Source: Moringa oleifera (lineage: Eukaryota; Streptophyta; Magnoliopsida; Brassicales; Moringaceae). From it: a stretch of DNA of 64,000 bases. Positions 1 to 12,071 of the stretch are shown here, one piece after another. The first letter of the stretch is position 1. Each line of letters starts with the position of its first letter. Made by a program: the position numbers and the translations under genes. The notes under the pieces were generated by a model, which saw only the letters and a list, made by a program, of their open reading frames with translations, did not search any database and was not told the origin of the DNA. Where the stretch lies: the NCBI GenBank assembly GCA_021397835.1, contig JAJFZO010000409.1:1-64000 (forward strand), read 5' to 3'.

Positions 1-2
1 GT

Positions 3-1271
3 GGGATAATGAGCTGGGATGTGGCTAGACAAGCTCGATGGTGTGGGCGGCGAAGCTAACGATGATTCATGCTACGTGAGGGCCAAATTGTTGGGGGAAT
101 TTTGAGCATGCGGAGTGCTTCATTGCAGGCCCTCGAGGCGGCAGACGTGGGGTTTGATCTCGACACTCTGGCTTGCCTAGGTGGACTCGTTGTGCAACGT
201 GATCAATGACACTATCGTCGTCCGCTAGCAACGAGCGAGCCACACGGCCAGCCTTGGCACCCCTGCAGCCAAGGCCTTATCGGTGAGAAAAATGTGGACA
301 ACGAAGCGAGAATAATCGTGCGATAATGAGCTGGGATGTGGCTAGACAAGCTTGATGGTGTGCAGGGCAAAGCTAACAATGATGCATGCCACGTGAGGGC
401 CAAATTGTCGGGGGGATTTCGAGCATGCGGAATGCTTCATCGTAGGCCTTCGAGGTGGCAGAGGTGGGGTTTGCTCTCGATGCTCAGGCTTGCTTAGGTG
501 GACTCGTTGTGCAGTGTGATCGATGGCACTATCGTCGTCCGTTAGCAACGACAGAGCCACACGGCCAGCCTGGGCACCCCTACTGCCAAGGCCTCATATG
601 TGGGAAAAAACGTGGGCAACGAAGCGAGAATAATCGTGGGATAATGAGCTGAGATGTGGCAAGACAAGCTCGAAGGTGTGGAAGGCGAAGCGAATGATGA
701 TGCATGCTACACGAGGGCCAAATCGTTGGGGGGATTTCGAGAATGCGGAGTGCTTCTTCATAGGCCCTTGAGGTAGCAGACGTGGGGTTGGATCTCGACG
801 CTTAGGCTTGCCTTGGCGGACACGTTGCGCAGCGCGATAGAAGACTGGATCTCGTCCGTTAGCAACGAGCGAGCCACATGGCCGGCCTGGGCACCCCTAC
901 TGGCAAGGCCTCATCGGTGGGAAAAAATATGGGTAACGAAACGAGAATAATCGTGGGATAATGAGCTGGGATGTGGCTAGACAAGCTCGATGGTGTGGGC
1001 GATGAAGCTAACGATGATGCATGCTACGTGTGGGCCAAATTGTTGGGGGGATTTCGAGCATGCGGAGTGCTTCATCGCAGGCCCTCGAGGCGACAGACGT
1101 GGGGTTTGATCTCGATGCTCAGGCTTGCCTAGGTGGACTCGTTGGGCAGCATGATCGATGACACTATCATCGTCCGCTAGCAACGAGCGAGCCACATGAC
1201 CAGCCTGGGCACCCCAACTGGCAAGGCCTCATCAGTGGGAAAAACGTGTGCAACGAAGCGAGAATAATCGT
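3..1271. repeat. Leading four monomers, local duplication
   Basis: The three monomers at 3-954 are near copies of those at 1,272-2,224, offset about 1,269 bp (four monomers). The shared order is a GATGATTCATGC monomer, the TTTGCTCTCG landmark, and a monomer with GGAAGGCGAAGCGAATG. The monomer at 955-1,271 is the one that ends an HOR1 unit elsewhere. The segment also matches 25,678-26,640 closely, including GTGTGCAGGGCAAAG at about 355 and 26,030. The window start therefore lies inside HOR1, not at its edge. Confidence 0.8.
955..1271. repeat. Representative monomer, right haplotype b
   Basis: This 317-bp monomer shows right-half haplotype b: GGTTTGATCTCGATGCTCAG, a T in CCTAGGTGGACTC, ATGATCGATGACACTATC and GTCCGCTAGCAAC. 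These replace the GGTTGG, CCTAGGCGG, GATCGACGACACG and GGCCGTTAGAAAC of haplotype a. Its left half is of type A but with TACGTGTGGGCC. The equivalent HOR1 monomer is at about 18,697. Confidence 0.8.
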
Positions 1272-3060
1272 GGGATAATGAGCTGGGATATAGCTAGACA
1301 AGCTCAATGGTGTGGGCGGCGAAGCTAACGATGATTCATGCTACGTGAGGGCCAAATTGTTGGGGGAATTTGGAGCATGCGGAGTGCTTCATTGCAGGCC
1401 CTCGAGGCGGCAGATGTGGGGTTTGATCTCGACACTCAGGCTTGCCTAGGTGGACTCGTTGTGCAACGTGATCAATGACACTATCGTCGTCCGCTAGCAA
1501 CGAGCGAGCCACACGGCCAGCCTTGGCACCCCTGCAGCCAAGGCCTTATCGGTGAGAAAAATGTGGACAACGAAGCGAGAATAATCGTGCGATAATGAGC
1601 TGGGATGTGGCTAGACAAGCTTGATGGTGTGGGGGGCAAAGCTAACAATGATGCATGCCACGTGAGGGCCAAATTGTTGGGGGGATTTTGAGCATGCGGA
1701 ATGCTTCATCATAGGCCTTCGAGGTGGCAGAGGTGGGGTTTGCTCTCGACGCTCAGGCTTGCTTAGGTGGACTCGTTGTGCAGTGTGATCGATGGCACTA
1801 TCGTCGTCCGTTAGCAACGACCGAGCCACACGGCCAGCCTGGGCACCCCTACTGCCAAGGCCTCATATGTGGGAAAAAACGTGGGCAACGAAGCGAGAAT
1901 AATCGTGGGATAATGAGCTGGGATGTGGCAAGACAAGCTCGATGGTGTGGAAGGCGAAGCGAATGATGATGCATGCTACACGAGGGCCAAATCGTTGGGG
2001 GGATTTCGAGAATGCGGAGTGCTTCTTTGTAGGCCCTTGAGGTAGCAGACGTGGGGTTGGATCTCGACGCTTAGGCATGCCTTGGCGGACACGTTGCACA
2101 GCTCGATAGAAGACAGGATCGTCGTCCGTTAGCAACGAGCGAGCCACATGGCCGGCCTGGGCACCCCTACTGGCAAGGCCTCATCGGTGGGAAAAAATAT
2201 GGGTAACGAAACGAGAATAATCGTGGGATAATGAGCTGGGATGTGGCTAGACAAGCTCGATGGTGTGGGCTGTGAAGCTAACGATGATGCATGCTACGTG
2301 AGGGCCAAATTGTTGGGGGGATTTGAAGCATGCGGAGTGCTTCGTCACAGGCCCTCGACCGGGCAGACGTGGGGTTGGATCTCGACGCTCATGCTTGCCT
2401 AGGAGGACTCATTGCGCAACGCGATCGACGACAAGATCGTCGGCCGTTAGCAACGAGCGAGCCACACGGCCAGCCTGGGCACCCCTACTGCCAAGGCCTC
2501 ATCGGTGGGAAAAATGTGGGCAACGAAGCGAGAATAATCATGGGATAATGAGCTGGGATGTGGCTAGACAAGCGTGATGGTGTGGGGAGCGAAGCTAACA
2601 ATGATGCATGCTACGTGAGGGCCAAATTTTTGGGGGGATTTCGAGCATGCGGAGTGCTTCGTCGCAGGCCCTCGAGGCGGCAGACGTGGGGTTGGATCTC
2701 GACGCTCAGGCATACCTAGGCAGACTCGTTGCGTAGTGCGATCAACGACACGATCGTCGGCCGTTAGAAACGAGTGAGCCACACGGCCAGCCTCGGCACC
2801 CCTACTGCCAAGGCCTCATTTGTGGGAAAAAACGTGGGCAACGAAGCGAGAATAATCGTAGGATAATGAGCTAGGATGTGGCTAGACAAGTTCGATGGTA
2901 TGGGCGGCGAAGCTAACGATGATGCATGCTACGTGAGGGCCAAATTGTTGGGGGGATTTCGAGCATGCGGAGTGCTTCCTCGCAGGCCCTCGGGGCGGCA
3001 GACGTGAGGTTGGATCTCGACGCTCATGCTTGCCTAGGCGGACTCGTTGCACAGCGCGAT

Positions 3061-3077
3061 CGACGACACGATCGTCG
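3061..3077. other. Imperfect dyad in the right half of the monomer (example)
   Basis: CGACGA and TCGTCG flank the 5-nt spacer CACGA, giving a 6-bp inverted repeat. The same element recurs in most type-a monomers. Type-b monomers at 1,157-1,171 and elsewhere have GATGA-CACTA-TCATC, again self-complementary. Other varieties (GAAGACAGGATCGTC, CAAAGACATGATCG) break the pairing, so it is not universally kept. Confidence 0.5.
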
Positions 3078-5397
3078 GCCGTTAGAAACGAGCGAGCCAC
3101 ACGGCTAGCCTGGGCACCCCTACTGCCAAAGGCCTCATTGGTGGGAAAAACGTGGGCAACGAAGCGAGAATAATCGTGGGATAATGAGCTGGGATATGGC
3201 TAGACAAGCTCGATGGTGTGCGCGACGAAGCTCACGATGATGCATGCTACGCGAGGGCCAAATCATTGGGGGGATTTCGAGAATGCGGAGTGCTTCTTCG
3301 CAGGCCTTTGAGGCGACAGACGTGGGGTTGGATCTCGACGCTCAAGCTTGCCTAGGCGGACTCGTTGTGCAGCGTGATCGATGACACTATCGTCATCCGT
3401 TAGCAACGAGCGAGCCACACGGCGAGCCTGGGCACCCCGGCTGGCAAGGCCTTATCGGTGGGAAAAACGTGGGCAACGAAGCCAGAATAATCGTGGGATA
3501 ATGAGCCGGGATATGGCTAGACAAACTCGGTGGTGTGGGCGGCGAAGCTAACGATGATGCATGCTACGTGAGGGCCAAATCGTTGGGGGGATTTCGAGCA
3601 TGCAGAGTGCTTCATCGCAGGCCCTCGAGGCGGCAGACGTGGGGTTTGATCTTGACACTCAGGCTTGCCTAGGCGGACTCGTTGTGCAACGTGATCAATG
3701 GCACTATCGTCGTCCACTAACAACGAGCGAGCCACACGGCCAGCCTGGGCACCCCTACTCCCAAGGCCTCATCTGTGGGAAAAATGTCGGCAACGAAGCG
3801 AGAATAATCGTGGGATAATGAGCCGGGATGTGGCTAGACAAGCTCGATGGTGTGGGCGGCGAAGCTAACGATGATGCATGCTACGTGAGGGCCAAAAGGT
3901 TGGGGGGATTTCAAGCATGCGGAGTTCTTCGTCGCAGGCCTTCGGGGCGGCAGACGTGAGGTTGGATCTCGACACTCATTCTTGCCTAGGCGGACTCGTT
4001 GCACAGCGCGATCGACGACACGATCGTCGGCCGTTAGAAACAAGCGAGCCACACGGCCAGCCTGGGCACCCCTACTGCCAAGGCCTCATAAGTGGGAAAA
4101 AACGTGGGCAAAGAAGCGAGAATAATAGTGGGATAATGAGCTGGGATGTTGCTAGACAAGCTCGATGGTGTGTGCGGCGAAGCTCACGATGATGCATGCT
4201 ACGTGAGGGCCAAATTGTTAGGGGGATTTCGAGGATGCGGAGTGCTTCGTCGCAGGCCCTCGAGGTGGCAGACGTGGGGTTGGATCTCAACGCTCAGGCT
4301 TGCCAAGGCGGACTTGTTATGCAGCGCGATAGAAGACACGATCGTCGGCCATTAGCAACGAGCGAACCACACGGCTAGCCTGGGCACCCCTACTGCCAAG
4401 GCCTCATCGTTGGGAAAAATGTCGGCAAAGAAGCGAGAATAATCGTGGGATAATGAGCTGGGATGTGGCTAGACAGGCTCGATGGTGTGTGCGGCGAAGC
4501 TCACGATGGTGCATGCTACGTGAGGGCCAAATTGTTGGGGGGATTTCGAGCATGCGTAGTGCTTCGTCGCAGGCCCTTGAGGTGGCAGACGTGGGGTTGG
4601 ATCTCGACGCTCAGGCTTGCCTTGGCGGACACGTTATGCTGCGCGATAGAAGACAGGATCGTCGTCCGTTAGCAATGAGCGAGCCACTCGGCCAGCCTGG
4701 GCACCCCTACTCCCAAGGCGTCATCGGTGGGAAAAATGTCGGCAACGAAGCAAGAATAATCGTGCGATAATGAGCTGGGATGTGGCTAGACAAGCTTGAT
4801 GGTGTGGGGGGTGAAGCTAATAATGATGCGTGCTACGTGAGGGCCAAATTGTTGGGGGGATTTCGAGCATGCGGAGTGCTTCATCGTAGGCCCTCGAGGC
4901 GACAGACGTGGGGTTTGATCTCGACGCTCAGGCTTGCCTAGGTGGACTCATTGTGCAGCGTGATCGATGACACTATCGTCGTTCGTTAGCAACGAGCGAG
5001 CCACACGGCCAGCCTGGGCACCCCTACTCCCAAGGCATCATCGGTGGAAAAAATGTCGGCAACGAAGCGAGAATAATCGTGCGATAATGAGCTGGGATGT
5101 GGCTAGACAAGCTTGATGGTGTGGGGGGCGAAGCTAACAATGATGCGTGCTACGTGATGGCCAAATTGTTGGGGGGATTTCGAGCATGTGGAGTGCTTCA
5201 TCGTAGGCCCTCGAGGCGACAGACGTGGGGTTTGATCTCGATGCTCAGGCTTGCCTAGGTGGACTCATTGTGCAACGTGATCGATGACACTATCGTCGTC
5301 CGTTAGCAACGAGCGAGCCACACGGCCAGCCTAGGCACCTCTACTGCCAAGGCCTCATCGGTGGGAAATATGTCGGCAACGAAGCGAGAATAATCGT

Positions 5398-5715
5398 GGG
5401 ATAATGAGCTGGGATATGGCTACACAAGCTCGATGGTGTGGGCGGCGAAGCTCACGATGATGTATGCTACGCGAGGGCCAAATCGTTGGGGGGATTTTGA
5501 GAATGCGGAGTGCTTCTTCGCAGGCCCTTGAGGCAGTAGACGTGGGGTTGGATCTCGACGCTCAGGCTTGCCTCGGTGGACTCGTTGCGCAGCGCGATCA
5601 AAGACATGATCGTCAACCGTTAGCAACGAGCGAGCCAAACGGCCAGCCTGGGCAACCCTACTGCCAAGACCTCATTAGTGGGAAAAAACGTGGGCAACAA
5701 AGCGAGAATAATCAT
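5398..5715. repeat. Representative monomer, left haplotype B
   Basis: This 318-bp monomer shows the second left-half haplotype, a set of linked variants: GCTCACGATGATG instead of GCTAACG, TACGCGAGGG instead of TACGTGAGGG, AAATCGTTGGGG instead of AAATTG, GAGAATGCGGAG instead of GAGCATGCGG, and GTGCTTCTTCGC. The right half here is a third variety with AGCGCGATCAAAGACATGAT. The same monomer recurs at about 9,841, 16,468 and 23,141, the corresponding places of HOR1. Confidence 0.8.
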
Positions 5716-6454
5716 GGGATAATGAGCTGGGATGTGGCTAGACAAGCTCGATGGTGTGGGCGGCAAAGCTAACGATGATGCATGCTACGTGAGGGCCAAA
5801 TTGTTGGGGGAATTTCGAGCTTACGGAGTGCTTCGTCGCAGGCCCTCGGGGCGGCAGACATGGGGTTGGATCTCGATGCTCATGCTTGCCTAGGCGGACT
5901 CGTTGCACAGCGCGATCGACGACACGATCGTCGGCCGTTACAAACGAGCGAGCCACACGGCCAACCTGGGCACCCGTACTGCCAAAGCCTCATTCGTGGG
6001 AAAAATGTGGGCAACGAAGCGAGAATAATCGTGGGATAATGAGCTGGGATATGGCTAGACAAGCTCGATGGTGTGGGCGGCGAAGCTCACGATGATCCAT
6101 GCTACGCGCGGGCCAAATCGTTGGGGGGATTTCGAGAATGCGGAGTGCTTCTTCGCAAGCCCTTGAGGTAGCAGACGTGGGGTTGGATCTCGACGCTCAG
6201 TCTTGCCTAGGCGGACACGTTGCGCAGCGCGATAGAAGACAGGATCGTCGTCCGTTAGCAACGAGCGAGCCACACGGCCAGCCTGGGCACCCCTACTGCC
6301 AAGGCCTCATAAGTGGGAAAAAACGTGGGCAAAGAAGCGAGAATAATCGTGGGATAATGAGCTGGGATGTGGCTAGACAAGCTCGATGGTGTGGGAGGCG
6401 AAGCTAACGATGATGCATGCTACGTGAGGGCCAAATCGTTGGGGGGATTTCGAG

Positions 6455-6685
6455 CATCGGGAGTGCCTTCGCGCAGGCCTTCGCGGGCGGCAGACATGAG
6501 GTTGGATCTCGAGGGGGTCGCCATGCTTGCCTAGGCGGACTCGTTGCACAGCGCGATCGATGACACGATCGTCGGGCCGTTAGAAACAAGCGAGCCACAC
6601 GCCAACCTGGGCACCCCTATGCAAGGCTCTATTCTGTGGGAAAAACGTGGGCAAACAAAAGCGCGAATAATCGTGGGAATGAGCT
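6455..6685. other. Indel-scarred patch
   Basis: Within one monomer there are many one- to few-base insertions and deletions: GAGCATCGGGAGTGCC, CTTCGCGGGCGGC, CTCGAGGGGGTCGCC, CACACGCCAACC, CCCTATGCAAGG, GGGCAAACAAAAGCGCG and GTGGGAATGAGC. The surrounding monomers are clean. The private variants still identify the monomer as an ordinary HOR1 member, so this looks like local consensus error rather than an old monomer. Confidence 0.65.
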
Positions 6686-7924
6686 GGGATGTGGCTAGAC
6701 AAGCTCGATGGTGTGGGCGGCGAAGCTAACGATGATGCATGCTACGTGAGGGCCAAATTGTTGGGGGGATTTCGAGCATGCGGAGTGCTTCATCGCAGGC
6801 CCTCGAGGCGACAGACGTGGGGTTTGATCTCGATGCTCAGGCTTGCCTAGGTGGACTCGTTGCACAGCGCGGTCGACGACACGATCGTCGGCCGTTAGAA
6901 ACGAGCGAGCCACACGGCCAACCTGGGCACCCGTACTGCCAAGGCCTCATAAGTGGGAAAAAACGTGGGCAAAGAAGCGAGAATAATAGTGGGATAATGA
7001 GCTGGGATGTGGCTAGACAAGCTCGATGGTGTGTGCGGCGAAGCTCACGATGATGCATGCTACGTGAGGGCCAAATTGTTAGGGGGATTTCGAGGATGCG
7101 GAGTGCTTCGTCGCAGGCCCTCGAGGTGGCAGACGTGGGGTTGGATCTCGACGCTCAGGCTTGCCAAGGCGGACTCGTTATGCAGCGCGATAGAAGACAC
7201 GATCGTCGGCCATTAGCAACGAGCGAGCCACACGGCCAGCCTGGGCACCCCTACTGCCAAGGCCTCATCGTTGGGAAAAATGTCGGCAAAGAAGCGAGAA
7301 TAATCGTGGGATAATGAGCTGGGATGTGGCTAGACAGGCTCGATGGTGTGTGCGGCGAAGCTCACGATGATGCATGCTACGTGAGAGCAAAATTGTTAGG
7401 GGGATTTCGAGGATGCAGAGTGCTTCGTCGCAGGCCCTCGAGGTGGCAGACGTGGGGTTGGATCTCAACGCTCAGGCTTGCCAAGGCGGACTCGTTATGC
7501 AGCGCGATAGAAGACACGATCGTCGGCCATTAGCAACGAGCGAGCCACACGGCCAGCCTGGGCACCCCTACTGCCAAGGCCTCATCGTTGGGAAAAATGT
7601 CGGCAAAGAAGCGAGAATAATCGTGGGATAATAAGCTGGGATGTGGCTAGACAGGCTCGATGGTGTGTGCGGCGAAGCTCACGATGATGCATGCTACGTG
7701 AGGGCCAAATTGTTGGGGGGATTTCGAGCATGCGTAGTGCTTCGTCGCAGGCCCTTGAGGTGGCAGACGTGGGGTTGGATCTCGACGCTCAGGCTTGCCT
7801 TGGCGGACACGTTATGCTGCGCGATAGAAGACAGGATCGTCGTCCATTAGCAATGAGCGAGCCACACGGCCAGCCTGGGCACCCCTACTCCCAAGGCATC
7901 ATCGGTGGGAAAACTGTCGGCAAC

Positions 7925-8025
7925 GAGCGAGAATAATCGTGCGAAAGGAGCTGGGATGTGACTAGGACAAGCTGATGTGTAGGGGGTGAAGCAACAATGA
8001 TGCGTCACAGTGGGGCCAAATTGTT
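7925..8025. other. Indel-scarred patch
   Basis: Single-base losses and gains cluster here: AACGAGCGAGAATAATCG, GTGCGAAAGGAGC, GTGACTAGGACAAGC, GTGAAGCAACAATG and GCGTCACAGTGGGG. The clean equivalents at about 15,850 and 22,510 show the expected sequence. Confidence 0.65.
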
Positions 8026-8462
8026 GGGGGGATTTCGAGCATGCGGAGTGCTTCATCGTAGGCCCTCGAGGCGACAGACGTGGGGTTTGATCTCGACGCT
8101 CAGGCTTGCCTAGGTGGACTCATTGTGCAGCGTGATCGATGACACTATCGTCGTTCGTTAGCAACGAGCGAGCCACACGGCCAGCCTGGGCACCCCTACT
8201 CCCAAGGCATCATCGGTGGAAAAAATGTCGGCAACGAAGCGAGAATAATCGTGCGATAATGAGCTGGGATGTGGCTAGACAAGCTTGATGGTGTGGGGGG
8301 CGAAGCTAACAATGATGCGTGCTACGTGATGGCCAAATTGTTGGGGGGATTTCGAGCATGTGGAGTGCTTCATCGTAGGCCCTCGAGGCGACAGACGTGG
8401 GGTTTGATCTCGATGCTCAGGCTTGCCTAGGTGGACTCGTTAGGCAGCGTGATCGATGACAC

Positions 8463-8690
8463 TATTCTTCGACTGTTAGCAACAAGCAAGCCACACGGGT
8501 AGCCTGGGCACTACGGCTGCCAAGTTCTCATCGGTGGGAAAAACATGGCAACAAAGTGGGAATAATCGTAGGATAATGAGCTGGGTATGGCTACACAAGC
8601 TCGATGGTGTGGGCGACGAAGCTCACGATTGATGTATGCTACCGCGAGGGCAAATGTGGGGGGATTCGAGATGCGGAGTGCTCTTCGCAG
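8463..8690. other. Indel- and substitution-scarred patch
   Basis: Examples are CACTATTCTTCGACTG, GCACTACGGCTGCC, CACGATTGATGTATGC, GCTACCGCGAGGGCAAATG, GGGGGATTCGAGATGCGG and GTGCTCTTCGCAGG. The equivalent monomers at 5,398, 9,841, 16,468 and 23,141 are clean. Confidence 0.6.
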
Positions 8691-9120
8691 GCCCTTGATG
8701 CAGTAGACGTGGGGTCGGATGTCGACGCTCAGGCTTGCCTAGGCGGACTCGTTGCGCAACGTGACCGACGACACGATCTTCAGCCGTTAGCAACGAGCGA
8801 GCCAAACGGCCAGCCTGGGCACCCTGCTTCCAAGGCCTCATCGGTGGAAAAAACGTGGGCAACAAAGCGAGAATAATCGTGGGATAATGAGCTGGGATGT
8901 GGCTAGACAAGCTCGATGGTGTGGGCGGCAAAGCTAACGATGATGCATGCTACGTGAGGGCCAAATTGTTGGGGGGATTTCGAGCTTGCGGAATGCTTCG
9001 TCGCAGGCCCTCGGGGCGGCAGACATGGGGTTGGATCTCGATGCTCATGCTTGCCTAGGCGGACTCGTTGCGCAGCGCGGTCGACGACACGATCGTCGGC
9101 CGTTAGAAACGAGCGAGCCA

Positions 9121-9335
9121 CACGCCAACCTGGGCACCCGTATGCAAGCCCCATTCTGGAAAAACGTGGGCAACGAAGCAGACTAATCGTGCGGATATGA
9201 GCTCGGGAATATGGCTAGACAAGCTCGATGGTGTGGCGGCGAGCTCACGATGGATCCATGCTACGGCGCGGCCAAATCGTTGGGGGATTTGCAGAAGCGG
9301 AGTGCTTCTTCGCAAGCCTTGAGGTTAGCGACGTG
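9121..9335. other. Indel-scarred patch
   Basis: Examples are CACGCCAACC, CCCGTATGCAAGCCCC, ATTCTGGAAAAACG, GAAGCAGACTAATCG, GCGGATATGAGCTCGGG, GCGGCGAGCTCACGATGG and GGATTTGCAGAAGCGG. It spans the join of two monomers whose clean equivalents lie near 16.85-17.3 kb. Confidence 0.65.
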
Positions 9336-9587
9336 GGGTTGGATCTCGACGCTCAGTCTTGCCTAGGCGGACACGTTGCGCAGCGCGATAGAAGACAGGA
9401 TCGTCGTCCGTTAGCAACGAGCGAGCCACACGGCCAGCCTGGGCACCCCTACTCCCAAGGCCTCATCTGTGGGAAAAATGTCGACAACGAAGCGAGAATA
9501 ATCGTGGGATAATGAGCTGGGATGTGGCTAGACAAGCTCGATGGTGTGGGCGGCGAAGCTAACGATGATGCATGCTGCGTGAGGGCC

Positions 9588-9645
9588 AAATTGTTGGGCG
9601 GATTTCGAGCATGCGGAAATTGTTGGGGGGATTTCGAGCATGCGG
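9588..9645. repeat. 29-bp internal direct duplication within one monomer
   Basis: The stretch AAATTGTTGGGCGGATTTCG and on to ATGCGG (9,588-9,616) is followed at once by a second copy (9,617-9,645), with GGGGGG in place of GGGCGG. No other monomer I read has this duplication. The G/C difference between the two copies matches two known monomer varieties, so the duplication may be the join of two different monomers. Confidence 0.85.
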
Positions 9646-11754
9646 AGTGCTTCATCGTAGGCCCTCGAGGCGACAGACGTGGGGTTTGATCTCGATGCTC
9701 AGTCTTGCCTAGGTGGACTCATTGTGCAGCGTGATCGATGACACTATCGTCGTCCGTTAGCAACGAGCGAGCCACACGGCCAGCCTAGGCACCCCTACTG
9801 CCAAGGCCTCATCGGTGGGAAATATGTCGGCAACGAAGCGAGAATAATCGTGGGATAATGAGCTGGGATATGGCTACACAAGCTCGATGGTGTGGGCGGC
9901 GAAGCTCACGATGATGTATGCTACGCGAGGGCCAAATTGTTGGGGGGATTTCGAAAATGCGGAGTGCTTCTTCGCAGGCGCTTGAGGCAGTAGACGTGGG
10001 GTTGGATCTCGACGCTCAGGCTTGCCTCGGTGGACTCGTTGCGCAGCGCGATCAAAGACATGATCGTCGACCGTTAGCAACGAGCGAGCCACACGGCCAG
10101 CCTGGGCAACCCTACTGCCAAGACCTCATTAGTGGGAAAAAACGTGGGCAACAAAGCGAGAATAATCATGGGATAATGAGCTGGGATGTGGCTAGACAAG
10201 CTCGATGGTGTGGGCGGCAAAGCTAACGATGATGCATGCTACGTGAGGGCCAAATTGTTAGGGGGATTTCGAGCTTGCGGAATGCTTCGTCGCAGGCCCT
10301 CGGGGCGGCAGACATGGGGTTGGATCTCGATGCTCATGCTTGCCTAGGCGGACTCGTTGCACAGCGCGGTCGACGACACGATCGTCAGCCGTTAGAAACG
10401 AGCGAGCCACACGGCCAAACTGGGCACCCGTACTGCCAAAGCCTCATTCGTGGAAAAACGTGGGCAACGAAGCGAGAATAATCGTGGGATAATGAGCTGG
10501 GATATGGCTAGACAAGCTCGATGGTGTGGGCGGCGAAGCTCACGATGATCCATGCTACGCGCGGGCCAAATCGTTGGGGGGATTTCGAGAATGCGGAGTG
10601 CTTCTTCGCAAGCCCTTGAAGTAGCAGACGTGGGGTTGGATCTCGACCCTCAGTCTTGCCTAGGCGGACACGTTGCGCAGCGCGATAGAAGACAGGATCG
10701 TCGTCCGTTAGCAACGAGCGAGCCACACGGCCATCCTGGGCACCCCTACTCCCAAGGCCTCATCTGTGAGAAAAATGTCGGCAACGAAGCGAGAATAATC
10801 GCGGGATAATAAGCTGGGATGTGGCTAGACAAGCTCGATGGTGTGGGCGGCTGAAGCTAACGATGATGCATGCTACGTGAGGGCCAAATTGTTGGGGGGA
10901 TTTCGAGCATGCGGAGTGCTTCATCGTAGGCCCTCGAGGCGACAGACGTGGGGTTTGATCTCGACGCTCAGGCTTGCCTAGGTGGACTCATTGTGCAGCG
11001 TGATCGATGACACTATCGTCGTCCGTTAGCAACGAGCGAGCCACACGGCCAGCCTGGGCACCCCTACTCCCAAGGCATCATGGGTGGGAAAAATGTCGGC
11101 AACGAAGCGAGAATAATCATGGGATAATGAGCTGGGATGTGGCTAGACAAGCTCGATGGTGTGGGCGGCGAAGCTAACGATGATGCATGCTACGCGAGGG
11201 CCAAATTGTTGGGGGAATTTTGAGCTTGCGGAGTGCTTCGTCGCAGGCCCTCGGGGCGGCAGACATGGGGTTGGATCTCGATGCTCATGCTTGCCTAGGT
11301 GGACTCGTTGCACAACGCGATCGACGACACGATCGTCGGCCGTTAGAAACGAGCGAGCCACACGGCCAACCTGGGCACCAGTACTGGCAAAGCCTCATTC
11401 GTGGGAAAAACGTGGGCAACGAAGCGAGAATCATCGTGGGATAATGAGCTGGGATATGGCTAGACAAGCTCGATGGTGTGGGCGGCGAAGCTCACGATGA
11501 TCCATGCTACGCGCGGGCCAAATCGTTGGGGGGATTTCGAGAATCTAGAGTGCTTCTTCGCAAGCCCATTGAGGTAGCAGACGTGGGGTTGGATCTCGAC
11601 GCTCAGTCTTGCCTAGGCGGACACGTTGCGCAGCGCGATAGAAGACAGGATCGTCGTCCGTTAGCAACGAGCGAGCCACACGGCCAGCCTGGGCCCCCTA
11701 CTCCCAAGGCCTCATCTGTGGGAAAAATGTCGGCAACGAAGCGAGAATAATCGT

Positions 11755-12071
11755 GGGATAATGAGCTGGGATGTGGCTAGACAAGCTCGATGGTGTGGGC
11801 GGCGAAGCTAACGATGATGCATGCTACGTGAGGGCCAAATTGTTGGGGGGATTTCGAGCATGCGGAGTGCTTCGTCGCAGGCCTTCGGGGCGGCAGACGT
11901 GAGGTTGGATCTCGACGCTCATGCTTGCCTAGGCGGACTTGTTGAACAGCGCGATCGACGACACGATCGTCGGCCGTTAGAAACAAGCGAGCCACACGGC
12001 CAGCCTGGGCACCCCTACTGCCAAGGCCTCATTCGTGGGAAAAACGTGGGCAACGAAGCGAGAATAATCGT
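11755..12071. repeat. Representative monomer, left haplotype A / right haplotype a
   Basis: A clean 317-bp monomer of the commonest class. The left half has GCTAACGATGATGCATGC, TACGTGAGGG, AAATTGTTGGGG and GAGCATGCGGAG. The right half has GGTTGGATCTCGACGCTCAT, an imperfect dyad around GACGACACGATCGTC, and GGCCGTTAGAAAC. The end is the conserved GCAACGAAGCGAGAATAATC. It differs from its neighbours only at scattered positions. The same monomer recurs at about 18,380 in the next HOR1 copy. Confidence 0.85.

Noticed and set aside
100..125. CENP-B box-like motif around TTTCGAGCATGCGG
   Set aside because: Against the core pattern TTCG-N4-A-N2-CGGG, the fixed A and most of the CGGG do not match in the monomer varieties I read.
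638..650. Bacterial-type minus-10 box (GGGATAATGAG) as a promoter in every monomer
   Set aside because: It is part of the invariant satellite, no gene follows it, and the context is eukaryotic satellite DNA.
2882..2915. Possible RNA polymerase III boxes or a tRNA-derived origin (TGGCTAGACAAG followed by AGTTCGATGG)
   Set aside because: The A-box-like and B-box-like strings nearly touch, whereas tRNA genes need some tens of bases between them. TTCGAT is a rare variant of TCGATGG, and no cloverleaf can be drawn.
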